DNA of 47,449 nucleotides from Sphingobacteriia bacterium (lineage in GTDB: Bacteria > Bacteroidota > Bacteroidia > Chitinophagales > Chitinophagaceae). The position numbers were made by a program, and so were the translations under genes. Below the pieces are notes generated by a model. The model was not told where the DNA came from. It did no database searches and saw only the letters and a program-made list of their open reading frames with translations. Below, piece by piece: positions 1-9,200 of the stretch. The DNA lies in NCBI GenBank assembly GCA_947452295.1, contig CANGCK010000022.1, positions 1-47,449 of the forward strand. The letters run 5' to 3'. Each line of letters opens with the position of its first letter. Positions within the stretch are counted from its first letter, which is position 1.

Positions 1-228
1 AATTTCTTGGTGAAAGCAATCGGTAAATTAACGTTGGCAGGCACAACCCGCGATGCAGAAGTAGTGGCTACCTGTAAAGTAAATACCGATAAAACTATTA
101 CCGTTACTGGAACCAAAAAAATTAGTATGAAAGAATTTGCAATGGAGCCCCCTTCTTTTATGATGGGAACAATAAAAACTGGAAATGATGTTACGCTCAA
201 TTTCGAATTTAAACTTACCAGCCATTAA
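1..228 (+). CDS. YceI-like family protein, C-terminal part (runs off window start)
   Basis: Partial gene. The reading frame is open from base 1 and ends at a TAA at 226-228, so only about 75 C-terminal residues are visible. They alternate hydrophobic and polar residues as in a beta-sheet protein, and contain 'GKLTLAGTTRD', 'ATCKVN' and 'ISMKEFAMEPPSF', then 'GNDVTLNFEFKL' at the end. This is the ending of YceI-like lipocalin-fold proteins, which are periplasmic and bind isoprenoid-type lipids in characterised members. A second YceI-like gene lies at 1779-2372 on the far side of the porin-like gene, which supports the call. The real start lies outside the window. The TTG at 7 is not a start. 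Confidence 0.75.
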   Translation, partial: NFLVKAIGKLTLAGTTRDAEVVATCKVNTDKTITVTGTKKISMKEFAMEPPSFMMGTIKTGNDVTLNFEFKLTSH

Positions 229-234
229 TTAATT

Positions 235-311
235 CAAAAGTAAAAAGTAAAAAGTAAAAAGTCAAAAGTCAAAAGCCAAAAGTCAAAAGTCAAAAGTCAA
301 AAGAAAAAGTC
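235..311. repeat. 7-bp tandem repeat, about 10 copies (CAAAAGT / AAAAAGT)
   Basis: Ten contiguous 7-base units run from 235 to 304, followed by a partial unit. The first unit is CAAAAGT, the next three are AAAAAGT, and most of the rest are CAAAAGT with single changes (one ends in C, one in A). The array starts six bases after the stop codon of the first gene and ends about 45 bases before the porin start codon, so it fills most of that intergenic gap. No coding or hairpin function is visible. Confidence 0.9.
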
Positions 312-355
312 ATAAAACATCCATTTTCAATCATCAATTAAAAAAATATAGAATT

Positions 356-1693
356 ATGAAAATTCAATTAAAAGGGTTTAAAAGAAACATTGGTTTAATT
401 GCATTCGGTGTATTACCCGTTGCCCTTTTAGCCCAACAACCAAAAATTGCTAACTTTCGTCCATATGATAAAACAGGCATTAATCAATTTGAAACTTCAA
501 AAACCGATACTGTTCCTTTTGATGGCCTGAAAGTTAGATGGGGGGCTGGTTTTACTCAGCAATTCCAAAACTTAAAGCAAGAGAATTCAGGCGCTATTGG
601 TACAGCCACTACTAATAGGTTATATCCATTACAAAACGGATTTATGACTGCTCAAGCTAATCTATTCATGGATGTACAATTGGCAGATGGTATTAAACTA
701 AATGTAACTAGTTATTTGTCTGCTCGCCACCACAATGAAACTTGGGTAAAAGGAGGATATATTCAATTTGATAAAGTTCCTTTTAAAGGAAAATTCTGGA
801 CAGATATCATGAAAATTACAACCATTAAAATTGGTCACTTTGAAGTAAACTATGGAGATCAACATTTTCGCAGAACTGATGGTGGACAAGCTTTGTACAA
901 TCCCTTTATGGACAACTATATTATGGATCAATTTGCTACAGAGATTGGAGGAGAAGTGTATGTACAAAAAAATGGTTTGTTTGGTATGATTGGTTTAACC
1001 AATGGGATGATTAAAGGCAATATCGACTCTACATATCCTACAGTTCAAGATGCCAATACTGCAAGAAATCCTTCTTTCTATTTTAAAGGTGGAATAGACA
1101 AGCAAGTAAATAATGATGTGCGTGTTCGCTTTAGTGCTAGCTTATATACCAATAGTAGTCAAGCCGGAAGTGGATTAACATTGTACGGTGGTGATCGAAC
1201 TGGATCTAACTACCAAAACGTAATGGAAAAAGCACCTGCTGGTGTTACACTTCCTGCATCTACTGCAGTTGCATTTTCTGGAAGATTTAACCCTGGGTTT
1301 AGTAAAAAAATTACTGCTTTTATGTTGAATGGTTTCTTGAAAGTAAAAGGTGTAGAAATATTTGGAACATATGAAACTGCCAATGGTAGAATAAAAACAG
1401 AAATAGATAATAGAAATGCAACTCAAACAGCAATTGAGGGAGTGTATAGATTTGGTAAAGACGAAAATTTATTTGTAGGCGCACGATATAATGAAGTGAA
1501 AGCAAGATTAGCCGGTTTTACTAATGATGTTAAAGTCAACAGAACTTCTTTAGCAGCAGGTTGGTTCTTAACAAAAAATGTTTTGTTGAAAGCTGAAATT
1601 GTTGATCAAAAATACCTCGATTTCCCAACAACAGATTACAGAGCTACCGGAAAATTTAATGGTTACGTGATAGAAGCAATTGTAGGATTCTAG
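356..1693 (+). CDS. Outer-membrane beta-barrel protein, porin-like
   Basis: 445 residues. The N-terminus is a signal peptide (basic 'KRN', hydrophobic stretch, cut near 'LLAQQ'). The rest is made of amphipathic beta-strands with many Gly and aromatic residues, as in outer-membrane barrels, and the C-terminal stretch 'GYVIEAIVGF' ends in Phe as the last strand of such barrels usually does. A segment near residues 150-200 ('IKIGHFEVNYGDQHFRRTDG') resembles the family of Bacteroidetes porins predicted from structure. Substrate unknown. YceI-like genes lie directly upstream and downstream, so a shared envelope role is possible but is only inference. An intrinsic terminator follows at 1721-1755. 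The ATG at 356 directly precedes the signal peptide and is the natural start. Confidence 0.6.
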   Translation: MKIQLKGFKRNIGLIAFGVLPVALLAQQPKIANFRPYDKTGINQFETSKTDTVPFDGLKVRWGAGFTQQFQNLKQENSGAIGTATTNRLYPLQNGFMTAQANLFMDVQLADGIKLNVTSYLSARHHNETWVKGGYIQFDKVPFKGKFWTDIMKITTIKIGHFEVNYGDQHFRRTDGGQALYNPFMDNYIMDQFATEIGGEVYVQKNGLFGMIGLTNGMIKGNIDSTYPTVQDANTARNPSFYFKGGIDKQVNNDVRVRFSASLYTNSSQAGSGLTLYGGDRTGSNYQNVMEKAPAGVTLPASTAVAFSGRFNPGFSKKITAFMLNGFLKVKGVEIFGTYETANGRIKTEIDNRNATQTAIEGVYRFGKDENLFVGARYNEVKARLAGFTNDVKVNRTSLAAGWFLTKNVLLKAEIVDQKYLDFPTTDYRATGKFNGYVIEAIVGF

Positions 1694-1720
1694 AAAATAA
1701 AAAATTAACAGTACTATTAT

Positions 1721-1755
1721 AGCCGAATGAGTTAATTTCATTCGGCTATTTTTTA
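1721..1755 (+). terminator. Intrinsic terminator after the porin-like gene
   Basis: Perfect 10-bp stem AGCCGAATGA (1721-1730) / TCATTCGGCT (1738-1747), 7-nt loop, then a T-rich run (ATTTTTTA). It begins 27 bases after the porin stop codon and separates that gene from the second YceI-like gene. Confidence 0.9.
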
Positions 1756-1778
1756 TAATAGTGTAATTATATACTACC

Positions 1779-2372
1779 ATGTATAAATCGATTTTATTGA
1801 TTGGTTTACTGAGCGTTTTATCGGGATTTAATAATTCCGATAATAAAGTAGTTTGGGTAGTATTGCAAGGTAGTAGCTTATCTGTAAACGGAAGTACCAA
1901 TATCAATACATTTCAATGCGATATTGCTAATTATAATAGATTAGATACCATTGTTTGTGTTAGAAATAAGTTGAAAGGTTTAGCAGTGCCAATGAATGGA
2001 AACCTTAATTTAAGTATTGAGGCTTTTGATTGTCATAATAGATTAATGACGAGTGATTTGAGGAAAACATTGAAGTATAAAGATTATCCCATACTAACTA
2101 TCAAGTTTATTTCGATTGATGGGTTTCCCGACTTTAAAACACCCAATCGAATCACCGGATTGGTAGATATAGCCCTTGCCGGCATCAGTAAAAGATTTGA
2201 AATTAATTATTTGTTTACTACCGAGAATAATACGCAGGTTCTTTTAAAAGGCAACCAGAATATTCATTTTTCTGATTTTAACTTAATTGCACCCAGTAAA
2301 TTAGGTGGAGTTATAAAAGCGAAAGATGAATTGAAAGTAGAATTCAAGTTAAATCTAAAGTCAATCAGTTAA
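1779..2372 (+). CDS. YceI-like family protein
   Basis: 197 residues. It has a short N-terminal hydrophobic segment (residues 3-16) that may be a signal peptide. YceI-type features follow: 'GSSLSVNGSTNINTFQC' near residue 31, the central 'LKYKDYPILTIKF' near 100, 'GLVDIALAGISKRFEI' near 126, and a C-terminal 'KAKDELKVEFKLNLK'. The fold is a lipocalin-like beta-barrel that binds a long isoprenoid in characterised homologues. The ligand here is not known. It is the second YceI-like gene around the porin-like gene and has its own transcription unit after the terminator at 1721. It converges with the minus-strand gene ending at 2379, with six bases between them. Confidence 0.8.
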   Translation: MYKSILLIGLLSVLSGFNNSDNKVVWVVLQGSSLSVNGSTNINTFQCDIANYNRLDTIVCVRNKLKGLAVPMNGNLNLSIEAFDCHNRLMTSDLRKTLKYKDYPILTIKFISIDGFPDFKTPNRITGLVDIALAGISKRFEINYLFTTENNTQVLLKGNQNIHFSDFNLIAPSKLGGVIKAKDELKVEFKLNLKSIS

Positions 2373-2378
2373 AATTTT

Positions 2379-2807
2379 TTACGGATTCATTTTTGCAAAA
2401 ATAACTCCTGCAACACTTGATTGAAATAAGCCAAAAAACAACCACGATAATACCATTGCTGCAGAAACATCTATTTGGCTATATGTCATCCACAAAATAG
2501 GTAAAAGCCCTGTTAAAGAATATACAATTCCAAATTCAATACCTCTGATGATGAAATGCCCATGAAATACTGTTTTGAATCTTTGCCAAAAAAATGACAA
2601 AGCAAAACTAATAACAATAGCATGGGAATAAAAGAACCAATCTCTTGATTGATCAGATACAAAAACACTACTTAAATATTCTACAAAAAAAGGTTTCAGC
2701 AGCGGAATTTTTATAGCAACAAACAAGCCACCATAGGAAATAACCGACAATACAATCCCGGCAATTAAGCCACTGATTATCATCTTTTTTACACTCACTT
2801 TATTCAT
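2379..2807 (-). CDS. Small multi-pass membrane protein, function unknown
   Basis: 142 residues from the ATG at 2807. An upstream in-frame ATG at 2858 would add 17 polar residues and is less likely, because the peptide 'MNKVSVKKMIISGLI' from 2807 looks like a normal membrane-protein N-terminus. Four hydrophobic segments are visible, near residues 10-30, 58-73, 88-106 and 116-137. No catalytic motif is seen and I do not recognise the family. It lies downstream of, and on the same strand as, the CoA-transferase gene, but 70 bases separate them and the functional link is unclear. Confidence 0.7.
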   Translation of the reverse strand: MNKVSVKKMIISGLIAGIVLSVISYGGLFVAIKIPLLKPFFVEYLSSVFVSDQSRDWFFYSHAIVISFALSFFWQRFKTVFHGHFIIRGIEFGIVYSLTGLLPILWMTYSQIDVSAAMVLSWLFFGLFQSSVAGVIFAKMNP

Positions 2808-2879
2808 GACGTACGTATTGGCTATAAATTTACATATTTCATTTGATGGACATCGCAATTAAATGAAATGGGATAATAA

Positions 2880-4163
2880 TTATTGTTTAAAGCGTTCATA
2901 TGATGCGCGCTCTAAATATTCTCGATGATTGGGATGCGCAATTTTTATGAGTGCTTTAGCCCTTTGGTCCATATTCATGCCAAATAAATTAACTGCTCCA
3001 TATTCTGTAACTACCCAGTGAATATGTCCACGAGTGGTAACAACTCCAGCACCTTGTTTCAAAAAGGGTACAATTCTAGAAATGCCTTTATTGGTAACAG
3101 AAGGGATGGCAATAATGGGTTTGCCTCCTTCCGATAATGCAGCGCCTCTTATAAAATCCATTTGACCGCCAATTCCCGAATATTGATAAGTGCCAATAGA
3201 GTCCGAGCAAACTTGTCCGGTAATATCAACTTCAATTGCACTATTAATAGCAGTTACTTTAGGGTTAAGACTCAGTACACGTGGATCATTTACGTAGCTA
3301 ATATCTTTGGCATGAATAATGGGATTGTCATCCGCAAAATCATATAATTTTTTTGTGCCCAGCATAAAGGCAGTTACACAATAATCTTTGATAATTTTTT
3401 TTTGAGAGTTGTTAATGGTGCCATTTAAAATTAATGGAATGGCTCCATCAGAAAACATTTCGGTATGAAGACCTAAATTTTTATGATTGGTTAAATTTTT
3501 AAGTACCGAATCTGGTATGGTTCCAATGCCCATTTGAAGGGTAGCGCCATCTTCTACCAATTCGGCTACAATTTTTCCTATTTTATCATGAATTTCATTC
3601 GCACCTTCAGCATAGCTTACCTCTGGTAGAGGTTCATCTACCCAAACTGCTGCATTAATTTTTTCAAAAGGTACAAATGTGTCTCCATGCACACGCGGCA
3701 TATTTGGATTAACCTGAGCAATTATTTTTTTTGCATTACTTACTGCAGACCGGGCAATATCTACAGAAGTACCTAACGAACAATAGCCATGTTTGTCGGG
3801 AGGTGATACATGGACTATGGCAACATCAAGAGGTAAAATTCCTCTTGAAAACAGCAAGGGTATTTCACTTAAAAAGACTGGCACATAATCGCCCATGCCG
3901 CTATTTACAGCTTTTCTATTGCTCTCAGAAACAAATAATGAGTTCATGTAAAAATGCCCTATTAAAGCAGGGTCATTTAGGTCGATGCCCTGTTGGGTAA
4001 TACTAACCAATTCAACATCTTGTAGCCTGTCTTTTTCGGCTAATAATGCTTTTAATAAATGAATGGGCGTTGCTGCACTTCCATGTACAAATACACGTTG
4101 ATTTGATTGAATAAATTGTAGTGCTTCAGCTGTAGTTTGGAATTGTGGGGAGCGTTGTAACAT
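2880..4163 (-). CDS. Acetyl-CoA hydrolase / 4-hydroxybutyrate CoA-transferase family protein
   Basis: 427 residues from the ATG at 4163. Moves CoA between carboxylic acids, or hydrolyses acetyl-CoA, through a glutamyl-CoA thioester intermediate. The N-terminal domain has 'VFVHGSAATP' and 'HVSPPDKHGYCSLGTSVD'. The C-terminal domain has 'GIGTIPDSVL', then 'HTEMFSDG', whose Glu (about residue 235) fits the catalytic glutamate of the family, and 'GIGGQMDFIRGA' near 335. The frame can be extended to a TTG at 4202, but that codon sits inside a TATTTTTG promoter element, so I reject it. The exact donor and acceptor acids cannot be read from sequence. Propionate, butyrate, succinate or acetate are all possible. 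Diverges from the PUL sigma factor gene. Confidence 0.88.
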   Translation of the reverse strand: MLQRSPQFQTTAEALQFIQSNQRVFVHGSAATPIHLLKALLAEKDRLQDVELVSITQQGIDLNDPALIGHFYMNSLFVSESNRKAVNSGMGDYVPVFLSEIPLLFSRGILPLDVAIVHVSPPDKHGYCSLGTSVDIARSAVSNAKKIIAQVNPNMPRVHGDTFVPFEKINAAVWVDEPLPEVSYAEGANEIHDKIGKIVAELVEDGATLQMGIGTIPDSVLKNLTNHKNLGLHTEMFSDGAIPLILNGTINNSQKKIIKDYCVTAFMLGTKKLYDFADDNPIIHAKDISYVNDPRVLSLNPKVTAINSAIEVDITGQVCSDSIGTYQYSGIGGQMDFIRGAALSEGGKPIIAIPSVTNKGISRIVPFLKQGAGVVTTRGHIHWVVTEYGAVNLFGMNMDQRAKALIKIAHPNHREYLERASYERFKQ

Positions 4164-4199
4164 AGTATGGTACAAATAATTTTTATAGTCAATTTGAGG

Positions 4200-4228
4200 C
4201 AAAAATAATTGCTTTTAGCACCCAGAAA
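4200..4228 (-). promoter_or_regulatory. Probable Bacteroidetes promoter for the CoA-transferase gene
   Basis: Reading the minus strand, TATTTTTG (4200-4207) matches the TAnnTTTG -7 element. A TTTC (4225-4228) 17 bases upstream is a weak -33 element. Predicted transcription start is about 30 bases before the ATG at 4163. Confidence 0.5.
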
Positions 4229-4290
4229 TCTGACAATACTTGATGATAAATATGAGATATATCATTTTTAGTAGCGAAAAATCAATGTTT

Positions 4291-4319
4291 TTTTACCATT
4301 TTATCGAAATATGGTAAAA
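4291..4319. promoter_or_regulatory. Perfect 9-bp inverted repeat, possible operator
   Basis: TTTTACCAT (4291-4299) and ATGGTAAAA (4311-4319) are exact reverse complements with 11 bases between them. The site lies in the divergent region between the CoA-transferase and the ECF sigma gene, 39 bases before the sigma start codon. Half-site centres are 20 bases apart, about two helical turns, which suits a dimeric regulator. It could also form a weak mRNA hairpin. No bound protein is known. Confidence 0.4.
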
Positions 4320-4357
4320 TATTCTTAAAGTTGTAGTTCGATTCAACAAACGATTGC

Positions 4358-4954
4358 GTGATTACAGATAGCCATATCAACTATTTATTGGAATTGATTT
4401 CCACTGAAAATTGTGAGAAATCTTACAAAGAGCTATTCATGGCCATGCATGAAAAACTTGTTGGATTTGCTTTTTCCATGTTAAAATCAAAGGAAGATGC
4501 AGAAGAAGTTGTATCCGACTTTTTTATTAATGTTTGGGTAAAACGAGCAAACATGAAAAAGCTTGATAATCCTAAATTGTACTTATTTGTTGGCATAAAA
4601 AACTATTCTATCAATAAAATTAAGTCTAACAGAAGGAGAGAATTGCCTGAGCTAGATCAATGGACTACTGAATTGGGCAGTGTTTTTTTTAATCCAGAAG
4701 AATTGGCCATTTCAATAGAGCAAACAAAAAAAATAATGGCGGCCATAAATCAGCTTCCTGAAAAATGTAAAGCTATTTTTAAATTAATAAAAGAAGACGG
4801 TCTTAAATACAACGAAGTGGCTCAATTATTAGACATCTCCATCAAAACAGTAGAATCTCAAATGGCCATTGCATTAAGGCGGATTAGACAGTGTTTAGAG
4901 TTTAAAAATGAGTTTCCAGAGCTTCATTCACTGCTATCTAAAAAAAATAATTAA
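4358..4954 (+). CDS. ECF RNA polymerase sigma factor of the PUL
   Basis: 198 residues from a GTG start. Directs RNA polymerase to its target promoters when released from its anti-sigma partner. Region 2 is visible at about residues 25-90 ('FAFSMLKSKEDAEEVVSDFF', then 'NVW'), and region 4 with a helix-turn-helix at about 130-185 ('LPEKCKAIFKLIKEDGLKY', 'EVAQLLDISIKTVESQMAIA'). Length is normal for the ECF type. The first in-frame ATG (4439) would cut into region 2, so GTG is preferred. The FecR gene follows 61 bases on, then SusC with an STN domain. This is the arrangement of hybrid sigma/anti-sigma/TonB-transducer control of polysaccharide loci in Bacteroidetes. Confidence 0.92.
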   Translation: MITDSHINYLLELISTENCEKSYKELFMAMHEKLVGFAFSMLKSKEDAEEVVSDFFINVWVKRANMKKLDNPKLYLFVGIKNYSINKIKSNRRRELPELDQWTTELGSVFFNPEELAISIEQTKKIMAAINQLPEKCKAIFKLIKEDGLKYNEVAQLLDISIKTVESQMAIALRRIRQCLEFKNEFPELHSLLSKKNN

Positions 4955-5015
4955 TTCTTTTAGGGGTAAACGCTTGGTTTGGTTGTCTTTTATCAGGTAT
5001 TAATATCTTTTGCTA

Positions 5016-6155
5016 ATGAAAGAAGAACAATTTTGGGTATTGTTGTCGAAAAAATTGCTTTGCGAAGCTACTCCGGAGGAGTTGGTTTTGTTGCAAGAAT
5101 ACCTGAATAGCAACAGGGAATGGTTATTAGCACACGATCAATTGCAAGAATTTTGTGAATCTAAGGCTGATGATTCAGTTAGAACATATCAACAAACAGA
5201 AGATGCCTATCTTAATCATATTCACCGATTAAAATCTCAAGTAGATGATTTTGAAGAAATAACGCAAAGTAGCGTATTTACTCAATCGGTATCCTATAAT
5301 CGGCGTTGGGGTAGATTGTTTCAACTTAGTGGTGTATTTGGCGTATTGGCATTTTTAGTTTATTTCCTACTAGGAAGGGAAACAGTTGAATCAAAAGAAT
5401 TAGCTTCCAATCAATTAAATTCGGCACATAACGAAGTAAAAGTAAGTTTTGGTTCAAAATCAAAAATTCAGTTGCCAGATGGAACCCAAGTATGGATTAA
5501 TTCTGGAAGTAAACTCACCTATTCTGGCAAATTTAAAGGCCATTTAAGGGAAGTTTTTTTAGATGGTGAAGCATATTTTGATGTAGTGAAAGACCCCCAA
5601 AGGCCTTTTATTGTTCATGCAGCTAACATAGACATAAGAGTATTAGGTACTGCTTTTAATGTGAGAGCATATGATGCCGACAAAAGTATTGAAGCTACAC
5701 TTATACATGGTTCTATAGAAGTGGTTAATAGAAGTCAGCCCGATGCGCCTAAAGTTATGCTGAAACCGCACGAAAAAATGATTTTTAACAAGCAAATTGA
5801 ACAAGTAATCAGTTCTTCTCCCATATCTAGAAATGGCATCAAAGAAAATACATCTATTTCAACAATTCTTATAAAGCCGCTCCCCAAAAATATTGCAGAT
5901 TCAGTGGTACATGAAACTTCATGGTTGTACAATAAACTGGTATTTGATGAAGAGGAAATGACTGATGTAGTAATCAAATTAGAGCGTTGGTACAACGTAA
6001 AAATTAAGATTACCGATGAGAAAGTAAAAAATTATAGAATAAGTGGAACGTTTATTGATGAAACTGTAGATCAGGCTTTGAATGATTTACAATTGTTAAT
6101 TCCCTTTAAGTATGAAAATAGTAATAACATAATAACAATAAGTAAAAGAAATTAA
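5016..6155 (+). CDS. FecR-family anti-sigma factor
   Basis: 379 residues from the ATG at 5016; a TTG two codons earlier is not needed. Inner-membrane anti-sigma factor that holds the ECF sigma factor and receives the signal from the SusC transducer in the periplasm. An N-terminal cytoplasmic part of about 95 residues is followed by one membrane segment at about 101-120 ('LSGVFGVLAFLVYFLLG'). Then comes the FecR domain at about 140-240 ('IQLPDGTQVWINSGSKLTYS', 'FIVHAANIDIRVLGTAFNVR') and a C-terminal DUF4974-type domain at about 300-378 ('LVFDEEEMTDVVIKLERWYN', 'RISGTFIDETVDQAL'). It sits between the sigma gene and susC, the classical order. A strong hairpin follows its stop codon. Confidence 0.93.
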   Translation: MKEEQFWVLLSKKLLCEATPEELVLLQEYLNSNREWLLAHDQLQEFCESKADDSVRTYQQTEDAYLNHIHRLKSQVDDFEEITQSSVFTQSVSYNRRWGRLFQLSGVFGVLAFLVYFLLGRETVESKELASNQLNSAHNEVKVSFGSKSKIQLPDGTQVWINSGSKLTYSGKFKGHLREVFLDGEAYFDVVKDPQRPFIVHAANIDIRVLGTAFNVRAYDADKSIEATLIHGSIEVVNRSQPDAPKVMLKPHEKMIFNKQIEQVISSSPISRNGIKENTSISTILIKPLPKNIADSVVHETSWLYNKLVFDEEEMTDVVIKLERWYNVKIKITDEKVKNYRISGTFIDETVDQALNDLQLLIPFKYENSNNIITISKRN

Positions 6156-6181
6156 ACGGGAAATGTTGCAGCATTTCCCGT
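6156..6181 (+). other. Perfect 10-bp hairpin between fecR-like gene and susC
   Basis: ACGGGAAATG (6156-6165) pairs exactly with CATTTCCCGT (6172-6181) around a 6-base loop. It begins at the first base after the fecR stop codon. On the plus strand the following bases are A-rich, not T-rich, so it is not a standard intrinsic terminator. A role in mRNA processing, stability or partial attenuation between the low-abundance regulators and the abundant transporter is an inference. Confidence 0.7.
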
Positions 6182-6249
6182 AAAAAGTGTAGCAATCAAC
6201 ATCCGATAGAAATTGGGTGTTGGCTTTCTTTAACATCAAAACCAAAATT

Positions 6250-9200
6250 ATGCAAAAAAGTGTACTTCCGGGTCACAAAATGTGGCCAAGGATGCTTCTC
6301 AAAACTCTGCTTGTTATGAAGCTAGCCATTGTAATTACCTTATTAACCGTTTTGCAAGTGAATGCAACTCCCTCAATGGGACAAAACGTAAATCTTAAGT
6401 CTAGTAAGACTGAGATTAAAAAAGTATTAAAAATGATTGAAAGTGAGGGTTATTACAGATTTCTGTATAATTCTGACCTTAAAGATCTAAAAAGTAAAGT
6501 AGATTTTTCGGCATCAAATCTTACAATCGATCAATCATTAGCTAATTTGTTTGCCAAAACCAGCCTAACTTATAAACCGTTGGGAGGCAATTTAATTGCA
6601 GTATTATCATCAAATGCGTCTGATAATGCCCGCATAAAAATTACAGGTAAAATTACTGGTGAAAATAATGAGCCATTATCTGGTGCTTCAATTCAAGAAA
6701 AAGGTACCAATAACGGAACTTTTGCTGATAACAATGGTAACTATAGCTTTACTGTAGATAATAATGCTACAATTATTGTCAGCAGTATTGGGTACGAATC
6801 ATCAGAAGTTAAAGTTGCTGGACGTTCAATTGTAGATGTTAAACTTTCTTTAGCCATTAAAAAAATGGATGAAGTGGTGGTTATTGGTTATGGCCAAGCC
6901 AGCAAAAGAGACCTTACTGGGTCTATTGTAAAAATTGCTGGTAAAGAAGTTGCTGATAAACCTAATACCAACCCTGTTGCTTCATTACAAGGTAAAGTTG
7001 CCGGTTTGTCTGTTGTAAATAATGGTACTCCGGGTGCAGCTCCAGATATCAGAATTCGTGGTACAATCAGTATCGGTTCTGTACATCCCCTTTATGTAGT
7101 AGATGGTGTATTCAATGACAATATAGATTACATTAATCCGAATGACATCGAATCAATTGAAGTATTGAAAGATCCTTCCTCTCTAGCTATATTTGGAGTA
7201 AGAGGTGCTGCAGGTGTAATTGCTGTTACCACAAAAAAGGCAAAAGCTGGTCAAATGATCATCAACTTTAATACTTCTTATGGTACCAAAAAATTAGTAG
7301 ATAAAATCGGCTTGACTAACGCTACTGATTTTAAAACACTGTTTGAAGAAGAAAAAGTAAATATTGGAGTGGTTTCTCCTTTTGATTACTCTAAGTGGAC
7401 AGGTAATACAGACTGGGTTGATGCAGTTACAAGAGTGGGAAATTTTAACAGCAATAACTTAAGCTTATCATCAAGCACAGAAAAGAATAAGTTCAATATG
7501 GGCTTTGGCTTTACATCTGATGAAGGTTTAATAAAGCATGAAAAATTAGACAAATTGCAACTTTCTTTAAGTGATGAAGTTAAATTAACCAAATCATTAA
7601 AAGTTGGTGTAAACTTCAATGCAACTCGTCAAAATAACCCTTATAATGCTACATATATTTTAGATCAAGCTCGTAAGGTAATGCCTTTGGTAAGCGATGG
7701 TTTAAAATCTATCAAGTCTAAAAACCCTTACGGTTTAGACAGTTTAGTGCAAAATTTGTATTACGATTTACCAGCTATCCAAAACTCAGGTGTTGTTAAC
7801 CCATTACTTCAATTAGAAAATGAGTGGAACAAAACTAAGAGTGTTGAATACAGAACTGTTGGTAATGTTTATGGTGAAGTGAATTTCTTAAGAGATTTCA
7901 ATTTCAGAGCAAGCTTATATGCAGATATCAGTAATGTGAATGTAAGACAGTACACTCCATTATACAATGCATACGACGCAACACTCGATAAGTCGTTCTT
8001 GTACAGCAGAACTACTACAATTGGTGAAAATGATATGTCTTATAAAAAATTCCAACAAGATTATATTCTAAACTATAAAAAGAGTTTTGGCGACCATAAC
8101 TTGACTGCTATGGCAGGTTTTACAACCTATTATTTTGGAAATTTCAACAGATCTGCTTTTGCAAAACAAAGTTCTACTGGTGCAGCAATTCCTGATGATA
8201 GCCGTTTCTGGTATATCGATAACGGTTTTACAGATGCTGCTTCTAAAGTATCAAGCTCTGATCAAAGAGAAAGATCAACTGCTTCTGCTTTAGTTCGTGC
8301 ATTATATAACTACAAAGGAAAATATTTCTTAAACGCTTCTTTCCGTAGAGATGGTTCTTCTCAAATTTCTCCAGCTAATCGTTGGCAGAATTTCTGGGCA
8401 GTAGGCGGTGCTTGGGAATTAAGCAAAGAGAAATTCATGGACAAGCAACACATTTTTGATTATGTGAAATTAAAAGCGTCTGTTGGTGTTCTTGGAAACC
8501 AAAATACTTATGGATATGACTATCCGTTTTATCCTGGGTTAGTTTCAGGCAATGCAGCTGTATTTGGTAATTTAATCTACAATGCATATTCTCAATCATA
8601 CCTTCCTAATCCGAACTTGAAATGGGAAACTGTTACAGCTAAAGAAGTGGGTTTAGAATTTAATGCATTGAAAAATAAATTGCATGTTGAAGTAAACTAC
8701 TTCGATAAACTTACTCAAGATTTAATGACTTTCATTCCTGGAAGTAATGGTGTTGCCAATGGGTTAGATAATATTGGTAGTATCAGAAACAGTGGTATTG
8801 AATTAAGCGCAAGTTATACTAAGGAGTTAAGCAAAGACCTTACCCTTACAGTTAGTGGTAACATAACTACTTATAAAAACAATGTAGAATCTCTTGCTAC
8901 AAAAGAATTCTCTATTCAAAATGGAGTGAATAGAACTACCGTAGGGTTACCTATTGGTTATTTCTATGGTTATGTAGTAGAAGGCATTTATCAATCGTAT
9001 GCCGATAAATTGGCTTCTCCAGTTAACACTGAATTTTTATACGGACCTGGTGATTTGAAATACAAGGATATGAATGGTGATGGAAAAATTAATACTGCCG
9101 ACAGAACAATGATTGGCAATCCAACACCTGATTTTATCTACGGAGGTTCAATTTCATTGAAGTATAAGAATGTTGACGTTAGTGTTGATTTAGGTGGTGT

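Noticed and set aside
235..311. CRISPR-like array
   Set aside because: The units are 7 bases, contiguous and without spacers, so this is a simple tandem repeat.
4164..4202. TTG-initiated extension of the CoA-transferase frame
   Set aside because: The TTG lies inside the TATTTTTG promoter element, so it would be at or before the start of transcription. The ATG at 4163 gives a normal family length.
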